Source: Cadophora sp. MPI-SDFR-AT-0126 | Taxonomy: Eukaryota > Ascomycota > Leotiomycetes > Helotiales > Ploettnerulaceae | NCBI GenBank assembly: GCA_020747065.1 | Contig: JAGMVK010000004.1 | Span: forward strand, 3,100,001-3,164,000 | Reading direction: 5' to 3' | Length of the DNA stretch: 64,000 nucleotides | Shown: piece by piece, positions 1 through 10,951 of the stretch | Numbering within the stretch: the first letter of the stretch is position 1 | How the letters are laid out: each line of letters starts with the position of its first letter | The notes under the pieces: model-generated | Told to the model about the DNA's origin: nothing | Seen by the model: the letters and a program-made list of their open reading frames with translations, nothing else | Databases searched by the model: none | Program-made: the position numbers and the translations under genes

Positions 1-21
1 TAGACCAACCCTCACCCTAAC

Positions 22-640
22 CTAGTGAAATCCTTGTCCGGCACCTGCAGTGCCCATAATACCGATACAGGTGTTGACCCAGGCAGTTGCAACTTGGTTT
101 CTGTTTAGGGGTGGCTGAGCCCTAAAGTTCTCTGCAGCAAAGGCATTCAGCATGTTGTTAAGAAACGCTGCAAGCACTCCTATTCCACCAGCACCCGGAC
201 GTATCTTGAACCATTCAGTGGCTAGGAATAATCAGTTGTGTTCTTGGGGTAATGATTCTTCTATACTTACCACCAACTTGTTGCAAATGAAGTCCATTGG
301 CCAGCAGCGCGGTCTTTAGGTAGGTCCCAAGTCCCGTTGCGTGATACACGCCAATGTCAACATTCTGGCACGCTTCTTGACTTTGTATGACGACGGTTAG
401 AAAAAAAGTTTCGGTCAGGCTAATATCAACTCACTGAAATGAAGGGTTGTGTGAGTGGTAACGATTCGTGTTTGGATAGATAAGTTGCCCGTCTCCAAAC
501 TTAATGAAGAAGCAAGGAGCAACACCATCCTAATTGTTCTTCAGAGGCTAACTTTCAATACGTACTTTGATGATACTTACAGATACTCCTTGAGGGAAGT
601 CGTAGGGAGTGGGAGAGACTATAAGATAGACTTGTGCCAT
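22..640 (-). pseudogene. orphan small gene with in-frame TGA
   Basis: I do not recognise this protein. Three exons fit one frame: 640..581, 529..271 and 221..22, joined by 51- and 49-nt introns with GTAAGT donors. The product would be about 173 codons and is not obviously secreted. It starts MAQVYLIVSP, contains a region rich in Gly, His and Asn, and ends in an Ala/Gly-rich tail (GIMGTAGAGQGFH). Within exon 2 a TGA at 433..431 stops the frame, yet the same frame carries on with protein-like sequence (TETFFLTVVIQSQ) to the natural stop at 24..22. Either a nonsense mutation killed the gene, or an 81-nt in-frame intron with a weak GTTTGG donor and the TATTAG acceptor removes the stop. I cannot choose between these. 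It is the leftmost feature and nothing nearby suggests a role. Confidence 0.5.
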
Positions 641-2293
641 GCTGAGTGGAAGGTCACTCTGATATAGGGAAGACTTTGGGAATGTAAAAGGTCAAGACTG
701 TATTTCTCGATGTTAAGTCTGAGCAGGAGAGTGTAGGATGGATCTCGATCAACTATAAATAATCTAAGGTTAGCGAGATCAGAGCAGAGACGACTGTCTG
801 AAATGATGCTACGTCAAATCACGAGGTCTGAAATCAAAAGTTAGCATGACTGATAAAGCCGACATTGAACATTTCTGATCATAGGAAAAGGTAATTTCAA
901 GCGAAGCATTCTTCAGCTGTTCATAGTCGCTCAATATATCGCTACAATTATCTGTATCGAGAAGTGTTGTAAGACAATGTTGATGTCTTCAGCTTCGATA
1001 TAATCAGCCATGTGGAGCCGATAAAACTTTTCTAGAATTCAATTAGCTCAACATAGATATGTGGAGCGCTTGCGCGTCCGTGATTAGAGACTTGCCCATG
1101 TACTCTAAGCTGGGTAATTTGGCGGGGACACTTAACTGTCAAAGAAAGCTGGCTAGAGCTGGCTTTCGTCCTTGGTTCAGATTCTAAGGGTGATCTTCAA
1201 GACATTATTGTTCAGTGGCTAGCTGGGAGTCGCATTATACGATTGCGATGATCAAGCCAGTACGTGGGGCAACCTGCCAGCCGAGCACATGTTACCATGC
1301 GTGAGTGGGCCGGCTATATTTCTTCTTTTCGAAGCTCTGCATTGTTGTAGACTTTTGTCCTTCTATTTCCACCATTAATAGGTCAGCTAGCCACGACATT
1401 TGACGCGACGTTGAGGCCGCTAAAAGGAGGATCGACGTTAGCGGACAGGGCGCGCGCGGGCGCTTTTTCCAATCACTGATAGCAGTTATGGGCTTTTCCG
1501 CGGTACTACGTACAGTATTTAAGTGTGATATGTGGGTCTGCAGTGAGTCGTTTCTAGAGGCTTGCTAGAGTTTTGCGCCTTTCTTGAGGCAACTTGTTTA
1601 TTGACATGGCCGGTGAGCTGTGTTCGTAAGTACCCGATTAAGTCAAGAGCCGCCTCTGTGGAAAATCCCCCTACAGACCCATATACTACACTAAACCGCT
1701 GTACCTCCGTACCTCAAAATGTGATTGATCATGTATGAGCTTGACCGCTGGGTGCGGAACAATACCGGAGCAGCCCTTCAAACCATGGAGAGAGACGATT
1801 TGCTTCTCTGCCACATACTCCCCATGGGATCCATTTCTATATTCTCAGCTGATCGTATCACTGTAGAGACGTTGAAATTTCGTGTCTCCTAAGTGAACGC
1901 TGTTCAATCAAGGCTATTCTGCCGTATCAAGATTTCTGGCCCAAACGAGACAATGCGGGAACACCGCCCCACTGCCCAGACTGATCTATTGAAGATGTCC
2001 AGAATAGGCAAGTCACACGGATCTTCGTGTTACAGTAACTCAGGTGATGTTCCTAGTAGCACCTTAGGCTTAGGCAAGAGAGTCGTATTATGTTTTTTGA
2101 GGTGCGCATCAAGGCGATCATAAGTTCACGCGTAAGAAACCAATCCTACTAGGCAACTTTGTGGATGATCATCACAATTTTCAATTGTGTCAGCGCATTC
2201 CCTTCGAAGACTTTAAGAGTTCCACAGCAAATTAATCTTATTTCAAATCACACCATACGCGAACCACCGCCAAGTGTGATGGCCGGTAGGTAA
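641..2293. other. intergenic, nothing recognised
   Basis: About 1.65 kb between two minus-strand genes. Only short ORFs without family resemblance or splice-consistent extension are present (for example 1893..2123). The GC-rich patch near 1440-1470 (gcgcgcgcgggcgc) stands out but shows no recognised signal. Confidence 0.5.
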
Positions 2294-3511
2294 TCAAGCA
2301 GATGTAAGGTGGACTTGGGCGACGTTGATTGCTGCTTCCGTTGCCTCGAGTGCCTTCAATTGCTCCGCAAGCCCTCCTGTGATACTCTTCATCTCGTCGT
2401 CGTGCTGAACCAGCTCATCTTTCACAGCTTTGGCTGGACCGATCAAGGTCATATCAATCAAGCCCAGCGAAATGACTCGGAGAATATCACTCCCCAAAGC
2501 CCTTTTCCTCGTATCAAGTCTTGCAGTCGAGGCGGCGTTTTGCATGTGGCTGAGGACGTCAGCTAGAAGATCTTGCTGATTCTTCAGAGCGATGATTGGA
2601 TTACGGAGATCTTCGCACTGTTTTCGAGTGGCTTCTGCCACGGAGAGCAATGACGGCATTGTCACCAACGCATTGTTGATTTCGTTCACGCGGATTTCTG
2701 CCTCGGTCTGGCGACCTCGTGCGTTGTTGAAGTCGTTCGCGCGGGCCAGCTGAGACTGTACCGCATTATTGAGGTCATTTCGAGCACCATCTACACGGTC
2801 TCTTGCCTGCTTCACAACAGTGAATTGGAGTGCGGCTCCAACAGGTGGACAGAAGACCCAGGCAAATACAGTCTAAGAATACCATTAGAAAAGTATGCTT
2901 CCAGCAGCGAAGTCAGAACTCACCCCGATTTGGGCCCCAGTAGCAGCATTCTCGTCATCTGAAAGTCAACTTTTTGCATTGTCCAGCTCTTGTTTCGCAG
3001 CAATTGCTGTCTGCTCTGCCTGATTTGCACGTTCTTGCAGTGTTGACACTTCATTCTGGACACTGCTGAGTTGTGCCTGGAGTGAAGCTTGTCTTTGCTT
3101 TGCTTCATTCAAAGTAGGAATCAGCTGCTCATCAACAATGTTGGCGATCTAGCAAAAGTATTAGTGATAAAGTAGTTTCGGGTCGCTGCTGATCAGTTGA
3201 CTAACCTGCTGATCAGTGGTATCGACATGGTTCTCGGCATCTTCAGCAATGGCCTTGATCTTTTCGCCTACGGCGATCAATTCGTTCAGCTGTGTAAGGG
3301 TGTGGTTGCGGACTGCAGGAGTAAGAGCAGTTTTGTCGTACTCTCCTGCGATGGCCTGGGCAAGGTCAAGGAGCTCAACGAAGAATTCGTTGGAAGCAGC
3401 GAGCAATTGCTTCCTGCTTCTGGCATTGAATTCAGTCAAGCTGTTAGACTTTTCAATTGCTTCACTGCTTGCTTGTCTGCAACGATCGAGGAGGTCGTCT
3501 ACGTTGGACAT
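2294..3511 (-). pseudogene. helical coiled-coil protein, in-frame TGA
   Basis: Three exons in one frame: 3511..3206, 3148..2924 and 2872..2294 (introns 57 and 51 nt), about 369 codons. The start MSNVDDLL at 3511 was chosen because the upstream extension has no better ATG context. Visible layout: a helical N-terminal region (1-102), a strong heptad-like coiled coil (about 103-160), one hydrophobic stretch (VFAWVFCPPVGAALQF, about 180-196), a second long helical region (197-300), a shorter hydrophobic patch (LRVISLGLIDMTLIG), and a helical tail. Helix, hydrophobic hairpin, helix is the general plan of alpha-helical pore-forming proteins; that is inference from architecture only. A TGA at 2968..2966 interrupts the coiled-coil exon while the frame continues. 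A 72-nt in-frame intron with a weak GTGCAA donor could remove it, otherwise it is a nonsense mutation. The gene is divergent from the 741-aa helical gene at 4963. Confidence 0.5.
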
Positions 3512-4962
3512 GGTGACAACTAAGTCTTGGAATGGTTTGACGAGTATATCACGGGAGACTACTGTCCAGGAGGTGATCATGTTATTTGGGATAACTGTGG
3601 TCAGGAGGTAAGACCTTATTTTCACCGCTCGCACCTCTCGTGGCTTCGATCGTTGCAGATGACGCCGAGGAGGTTGTCAATATGGAAAGCCGATTCAAAA
3701 ATCAAAACTCTCTCGAGGGTCTGGACCATTATCGAAGTATCAGCTACGCCACGACTTGACTCTAAGGATGGGGACATCGTAGCTGCCAATCCACTTGTCC
3801 GTGTCCGATATCAGCAGTATTCTGTCAACTATGGCGGCTCTCATGCCCCGTTAGAAAGCACGATCGTTCTTGTCCGTGTTACTGCGACTCCTCGCATGAG
3901 CACATTTTTGAATCCTTGAATTGAAGCAGGGACGTAGATGAGCATTAGATGGCTGGCTGAGATGAAAATGTAGTGAGTCTGGCTTTCATCATGCAGCCAA
4001 ACTCACCGCCTCTGTCCCTCCGTAGAATAGGAATCCGGCCTGCATTCAGGCAGGATAAGCGAGACACATGTTGCTATCAGGATTAGCGTTGGGCTGAGCA
4101 CGCGGGACGTACCGCTCCCGTATCTCCGCGATTGGCAGGGAGGGAGGGACCGTAGCCGTAGCCTGGCGGCCCCGGCATGAGCCACCAATATGAGGCTGCA
4201 TGGCGGCGTCGTTCTGCAAGTGACAGCTTCCTATGCGATTGATAGTTCCGCAATGAGTAGGCAAATTGTGAATACACCTGTCGAGGATATTACTTTTTGT
4301 GGTAGGACTGCATGCCTAGCGATTCTCGCCACATGAAATTTCGGGGGTAGCGAACTCGAAATATGATAGAACTTTCGGCGCGTATTCTAAGATACAATGA
4401 CTGTACGAGTCACTCGAAAACGGCTGGCTGAACTGCAAGGATACATCTAGCGCACAGGAAATTTAGCATCGCGCGAGAGATTGTGAAGCACAGCTGCCCT
4501 TAATGATTGGATGGCTGGTAGAAGTTGTGTCTTGCAGCTTATGTAAAAGAAGAAACAATAGTGTGATTCCTCCATTGATTTTCCATGATGGCTGATTGAA
4601 GTTGGTCTCGAACTTTCAAAGAATAAAATATAGTGTGAGGGAATAAATGAGACACACAGGAAACGCTGGCTGAATAGAGCTCTAGGCTTTGATGAGGGGT
4701 AGATCCATTATGATGGCCTTTGAAAGCTCCGCCTCTAGTTACTTGATCGACCAAAAAGGCTTTCAAGACAAAGCTGAAAATCACTCGTGAATCTAGATTT
4801 CAAATAGGAGTAACACATCCAATCTCTACGTTTGCCAGGTGCACTGCCTGCCATCTAGACCAGCCTCGCCAATGCTTAGATGGTGTATATAGCAACTTCT
4901 GAAGGTCGTCTCGAAGTCAAGTCCAAAAAAACCTTTCAAAATATCACCAAATACATTTCAAG
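3512..4962. promoter_or_regulatory. divergent intergenic region
   Basis: This 1.45-kb stretch separates the two divergent helical-protein genes and must hold both promoters. A TATA-like TATATAG lies at 4886-4892, about 70 bp before the ATG at 4963. ORFs seen here (such as 3527..3919 and three overlapping minus frames at 4003-4277) have no intron-consistent extension and no recognisable domain, so I treat them as chance. Confidence 0.45.
4886..4892 (+). promoter_or_regulatory. TATA box of 741-aa gene
   Basis: TATATAG about 70 bp before the ATG at 4963, in the position usual for fungal TATA boxes. Confidence 0.45.
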
Positions 4963-7500
4963 ATGTCTGAAACTGCTATCACTGCGAATCTTCCCCTTTC
5001 TGAAGTTCAGAAGGCGGTAACCGAAGCGGCCAATGTTCGGATTCGATCCACTGCCACAGACACATCTGAGAAATTTGTCGCTTCAATTAAGGGCTCTGCC
5101 ATGTTCCAAAACAACTGGGACGAGCTTCTCAGTGCTGCTCCGATGGCGATCTCCCTTCTAGGTTCATGTCTAGTTGCGGCGAGTTCTTCAACTTCGACCA
5201 CCGTCACACTCACTCCACCCAAAGGCGGGTTCAAGTATCTCAGCTACAAGCAATTACGTCCTAATATGATCCAAATTGTGGACACGGGCAGAGATTGTTT
5301 CCGAATTGCCGACTCCAACATGGACTTCATTGCACAGGCATCGGGCAAGATGTATGACACGGTATGTCAACAGTTATCCCTGTGAGAAGCCACGCTAATT
5401 GTGTAGCTTGATGATGTTGTCAACGACCTCAGTGGCACTCCGCAAGATGCCAAAGATGGTCTGGATATTCACATGGGTATTTTGAAGCAGGGTGCTCTCG
5501 AATGCAAGGCAAAGGCCATCAAAATTGATGTAGCATTCGGCAACTGGCTGGCCTATGTTAACGAGTTACACCAAGTGGCCGAAGAGACCATGGGAGACAA
5601 TGACTCCAAGAAAGCAGCCACCGATATAGATCTCAAGGTTCAAAGTATTCTCCTAGACAAAAGTACGGCAGCCGAAGCAACTTCAAAGAAGGCAGTAGAG
5701 GTTCTCGTTGAGAACGTTAAGGTCACTCGGGACGCCTTTAAAAAGGCGTCAGACGAGATGCCTAGCGGGTAAGCACATGATCCTCGTTTATGTTCCTTGG
5801 CTCACGACTCCTTGCAGTTGGGATCTTGTCGGAATGGATCTCGTATCAGGGCTTGGTAACTGTTTGATAGGTGCTGCCAATGGTATGGTGCAGAAGATTA
5901 CCGGGAATGGCTCTCAGCAGAAGGGAGAAGGTGGTACCAGGGCCGACAAGTCCGGCTCACAAAAGCAGACACTTCCCAAGTATTGGGATGATCCAGCTTA
6001 TAGTCAGATTTTAGCTTTCTCTGACCCCCTCAGTACACTCCGAGCGATTGCGGTTGGCGGTCCTGATGGTGGCGTTGATTGGGATAGCGCAACGTTGTCC
6101 GGCCAAGGGACGTCTGCGAATGGCACTCTTGTCTTCGTCCAAACCATGATCAAGACAGCCAAGAGCAGTTTCACCTCGTCTGGAAATCCTCCAAGTGTCG
6201 AATACCAGACACTTTTGGACGATGGTCTCGCCCTTGTATCGGCTCTGATGACGGTGGCCGAGAAGAAGACGGCTCTTGACTGGAAAGCTCCGGACCCAAA
6301 GAGCGAACGAGTCAAACAGTGGCAAACAAAAGCTAGCGAGATCTTCAACAAAGCTTCTGCCCTTAGTGCTACGGCAAAGACCATGCCAGGAGTTGGTGGT
6401 AACCCGGTGAGCTCAGAGATGCCTGGTTCCCAAAATTGCTTATGAATCTTCACTGACAACAATAGGCACCTCTACTCAATCAGGGTAATCGAGGGGGAAC
6501 CATGCCCAGTGGAGGCTCGCTCGCCGAAAAAGTGCTGAGTACTGCTACTACGGATCTGAAGGAGAGCCAGGCCGCCATGGTTGCAACTCAGGATACCTAT
6601 CTTAAATCAAGCGAGAATTTGGCCAAGATTCAAATGAGTCTTGGTGAGATCAAGGGCCAGCTCGAGAAGCTCAAGGCGAGCAGCATCACTCTTGAGCAGA
6701 TCCGTGCTATCCTTCTCAAGTGTATCGACGTCATTTGTGATCTCAAAGTACAGATTGGCAAGCTTGTGCAATTCTTCGATGCCTTGGCCACCATGGTCAC
6801 CTTTGCAACTGACTATCACGTCACGCCTTTCCTGGCTTACCTTGACAAAATCATTGCTGGACTTCCACAAGGACCCGGCATCAATGGATTTACATTCACA
6901 GATCTTCAACGACAGGTATGTAAATAAAATCGTCAAAGGATGTACTCTGACAGCCTCAGAATGTTTTCAGCATGACTCTATTCATCCGTGGATATTACAG
7001 CATCTTCAACTCCATCGCACTTATGTATGGCAAGATATCCAAAGAATGGATTATGCCAGGCATGAGCCAGGTTCTCGAGCTTAGCAAGCAGACAGACGAT
7101 GAGGATGTGCTTGAGAAGAAACGCCAGAGCCTAAACAAGTTCACATCCGATGCGCAAGATGCCATTCACAATGAAGTTTCTGCCGTAAGTCGTATAGAAT
7201 CAAAAAGACTCCGTTCTTCCTAATGAAAATTCTGCCAGGCTCAACAAAAGATGCTTTCAGGGATGGAATCGCGTCTGAAGGCGATTGCCAACGAGACGAA
7301 ACTGCTCCCCCCACCACCACCAGGAATCGCAAAAGCTATTGAACAAGGTTCTAGCATTGTTACGTCAGCTGCACAGGCTGGCATCGCAGCCTACAAACCA
7401 GCAAGCATTGCCCCTACGGTAAGTGTGATCTTGTTATTGATCTGATTTTCTCGGCATCCAGCTAATCCCCCTCTTATAGAGACTTCCACGTGATGACTAG
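4963..7500 (+). CDS. 741-aa helix-rich protein, possible alpha-PFT-like
   Basis: Seven exons keep one frame: 4963..5361, 5407..5768, 5818..6406, 6466..6915, 6960..7184, 7239..7418 and 7480..7500, giving 741 aa. Introns are 44-61 nt with GTATGT/GTAAGT-type donors. No signal peptide is seen. Hydrophobic patches occur near residues 52-68 (AAPMAISLLGSCLVAA) and 255-275 (VGMDLVSGLGNCLIGAA), each between helical stretches; a Gln/Gly/Ser-rich linker follows. Residues about 470-560 form a long coiled coil leading into a second amphipathic bundle, and a Pro run (LLPPPPPG) lies near the C terminus. I cannot name the family. The plan, with a second helical protein transcribed divergently 1.45 kb away, resembles multi-component alpha-helical pore-forming systems, but no diagnostic motif proves this. 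The ORF is intact, unlike its neighbour's. Confidence 0.8.
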
Positions 7501-9040
7501 GATACTGAGAGCGACAAACTTATTGTACTGAGAAACGTACAAAGCAGAGAGATTATAGTCATCAAAAATTTATTCACACAGATCTTCAAAATATTTGCGA
7601 TTCATCTTGTTCTATTTCGTAACTTTCAATCCACACAACTCTTGCACCGGCTGATTTTGATTTGGGTAGAGTTTTCCCGGGGCTTTTACCAAGTGTAAAG
7701 TTTGGCCATTTTCTTGGCTTACTCAATACATAGTGTTCCCAGTGGATATGAGAACTTCGCAATATAAGCTAAAGCCATAGAGTGGAAAGATTGTAGAATT
7801 GAACGCAAATTGCACGGCGTGATGAGATATCAGACGTTCAAATCTCGCACCGAACTTTGCAAGACTATTCATATGTGGACAGAAAAGTTTGACGTTCTAG
7901 CTATGGCACTGTTGTTCATGGAACTATCTTAGAAATGAGCACTCAATATCCTTGGCCACTACATTGCGATCGGGTAACTGAGCAGCTCAGTGTAAACAAC
8001 GTGTCGATAACGAACTATGTAGATTATATTCCAGTAACCAAGATAATGTTTTGAAAACCAATAATAGATTAGATTGAATAGTTTGTAATCCTTGAAACAT
8101 CTATTACTACCAGAAATATAGCACCCAGCAAGAAGTCAGCCCTATTTATCCCGATGCTATAAGCGAAAGGCTCAGAATCTCCATAAATCCCGTCCCGTTC
8201 TAGCTCGCAATCAATATCACATAACAGCTCCAAAGGACTATGAGATGCTTACTTAGGAGAGAAAAGTCGATAAGCTGGTTATTTTGAAGTTCTTCACTGG
8301 GCACCTGACTTCAATCTCTTTGTCTCCGCTCGCCAAATGTGGGGATGGTCAAGGAGTCGCGACAGTCCAGTACTGAGCCGCAATCAATAAAGCCGTTTAC
8401 ATTTGACTGGGAAGCCTCCCATCAACCCCATCAAAATTTGTGATCCAAACACCCGATCCAAACAAACAAAGAATTCCCCCTTCGAAACCAAATTCCTCTC
8501 GAGTTGTTTCTAAGGAATGGAAAAACGAGTCTCATACCCAGTAATTGATATCCACTTTCAACGGCTGAACACTTACCGTTCAACTAACCGTCTCAGTGCT
8601 CTTGCTCGCACCCCCACCCGCCCCACGAAAGGGAACATGACTGGAATGGAACTCCACTGGGTGGAGAATAGTAAGACAGATCTGGATCGAAGATTAGATT
8701 TGTCGGGTTTGACATGTGGATATGTACTGAAAATGGAGAATGAAGAAGAGTGGCGTCTGCGGCGTTCTGTCCGGTCAGTTCGCGGCCAAAGGAGATGGGT
8801 TTGAGACGATTGTGATGCTGATGATGCGCCCGTTGTGTGTTGGTTCTTCGTTTTGAAGATGTCTTTCTTTTGTTCATTATTATGACCGAGAGAATCTTCA
8901 GGTCTATATGCAAGGTATCTACCTTTTATCCGTCTATCCTCTATCCAGTATCTACCCAGAGGCATCAGGTCAAACAATGCCATCATTCTCGCTCTACAGA
9001 GTACAAGCCACCCCTTCCAATCCCAACCCATCACATCCCC
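7501..9040. other. intergenic, nothing recognised
   Basis: About 1.5 kb between the 3' ends of the helical gene and the sugar transporter. Overlapping ORFs on both strands at 8513-9034 are low-complexity and share no family features; they probably fall in the transporter 3' UTR. Confidence 0.5.
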
Positions 9041-10951
9041 TCAAACCTCCTCATCACTCCCCTTAACCAGCACCCCACTCCCACTCTCCACATGTTCCGC
9101 ATCCACCAGCTTCTTATCCGTCATGCCCATCTCGGCTGCATATGTCGAGTGCGGCACCCACTTGGCGCTCGTCCGCGGGGTTGTCTCCTCCAACATACGA
9201 TCGACCTGCTCGAGAGTCAGGCCCTTGGTCTCGGGGATCAACAGGTAGGCGTAGACGACGCAGAGGAAGCAGAGTGAGCCCCAGAGGAAGAAGATCTTGG
9301 AGCCGAGGTCAACGCCGCCGCCGTCGGTGGAGGTTAGGTAGGGGGTGATGATGGCGATGATCTGGGAGGAGAATGTTAGTATGTGTGTTGTAGAGAATGT
9401 GGGAAAGAAGATGATGGCGAGAACGTACGCAGTTCCACAGCCAGTTGGAAGCAGTGCTCAAGCCTACACCTCTCGATCTGATAGGCAGAGGGAAGATCTC
9501 GCCGATAACAACCCAGGCACCAGGTCCCCAGGTAGTAGCGAAGAAAGAGATGTAGATGCAAATGAATGCAATCTGGGCCTGGACAGATGCCGTACTATCG
9601 GTCGAAACACCAACGATAGCTACGATGAACTGGCAGATAACCATACCGATGGCACCCCAGATCATGATTGACCTACGACCGAACCGCTCAATGATCCAGA
9701 ATGAGAGTGGGGTAGTGCACACGTTGACCAGGGTGGTGATCAAGGAAATCAAGAAGGGATTCTTGATCGTTCCAAGAGCAGTGAAGAATGTAGTTCCGTA
9801 GTAGAAAATGAAGTTCACTCCCGTCCACTGTTGCATCATCTGGATCGAGGTACCGAGGATAGTTCGGCGGAGGTTGGAAGCGGGATTCATCAGCCCTCCC
9901 CTAAAGCAGTTGGCCCACGAGGAGAAGTAGCCGTTTTGCGGGATGACGGACATTTCGTACTCGTGGTTGGCAATGATCTCTGTGAGTTCGGCTTGGACTA
10001 GTTCGGAGCCGGCAGGTTGATCACGGAGTCTCTCGAGAACGCGAGCCGCGTCGTCGAGACGGCCTTTCATGACGAAGAAACGGGGGGACTCGGGAAGCCA
10101 GAAGAGACCGGCGGCGAGGATCAAGGCCCAGGCGAGTTGGAGACCGACGGGGATGCGGTAGGAGCCGCTGTCGGTGCGGTGTTGAGTTCCGTAGTCGACA
10201 CATGAGGCGAGGAGAAGACCGATTGTGATGGCGAATTGGTAGCCTATCGCTTGTTAAATTTATTGTTGATGGGCAGAGATCAAGACGACTTACCAGAGAC
10301 AATTGCTCCTCGAACCTTCTTCGGTGCAATCTCAGACATGTACAGAATGATGATAGCAGAAACGAAACCGACTCCGAAGCCGGCAATCAGACGTCCGGCG
10401 ACGAGGAGACCAAGGGATGTGGCGGCAGTCTGCATGACACATCCGATACCGTAGATGAAGCATCCAAGGATAACAGTAAGTCTTCTTCCGATCCAGTCGG
10501 CCGAATCACCTGCGATGATGGCACCAAAGAAGGTACCGGCCGAGAGAATCGAGACAATCAAAGTCTTGTGGGAAGTCGGGATGACGAAAGAGGCGAGTTC
10601 AGCGGCTGAGGCGTCTGCGCCGGGAATAGGCTTGCCAGTCATCATGTTGATGAAATAATCCATAGCACTTCAAGATAATTAGCCCTGTGACTCGACAACA
10701 ATCTTAAGGATGAGGATATCGGTCCGTCCTAAGAACACGATATTGAGACCTGTCTCTGATGGGAGATCCCAGATCTCGGAGAAGAATAGGCGAGGAATAG
10801 TAACATACAGAACTCCCGAGATATAACCACTGTCGTATCCGAAGAAGATGCCTCCGAATGCAGCGAAGACGCACATCATGTACGACTTCCATGTTACTGG
10901 TGCTTCGACACGACTGGCATCAGCCGTGCCAACGAAGGCTGGTCCACCCAT
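9041..10951 (-). CDS. MFS hexose transporter
   Basis: A sugar porter of the major facilitator superfamily that would import glucose or another monosaccharide across the plasma membrane by proton symport. Exons 10951..10809, 10667..10294, 10243..9429 and 9361..9041 give 550 aa, the usual length. The first intron (141 nt) starts at a GTATGT donor inside FGYDSGYISGVL and rejoins at AMDYF, which restores the conserved loop after helix 1. Family signatures are clear: WIGRR after helix 2, PESPRFFVMKGR in the central loop, QQWTGVNFIFYYG in helix 7, ERFGRR, and the C-terminal PETKGLTLEQVDRM. The variant QQWTGVN is typical of fungal hexose transporters rather than maltose or quinate permeases, but substrate cannot be fixed from sequence. 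It has a long upstream region with no other gene. Confidence 0.93.

Noticed and set aside
3197..3919. Three plus-strand ORFs of 108-131 codons
   Set aside because: Two are exact antisense shadows of the helical gene's first exon and the third runs on from it without splice sites or family features.
8513..9277. Overlapping ORFs on both strands up to 153 codons
   Set aside because: Low-complexity His/Ser/Arg translations, no splice-consistent structure, and partial antisense overlap with the hexose transporter's last exon.
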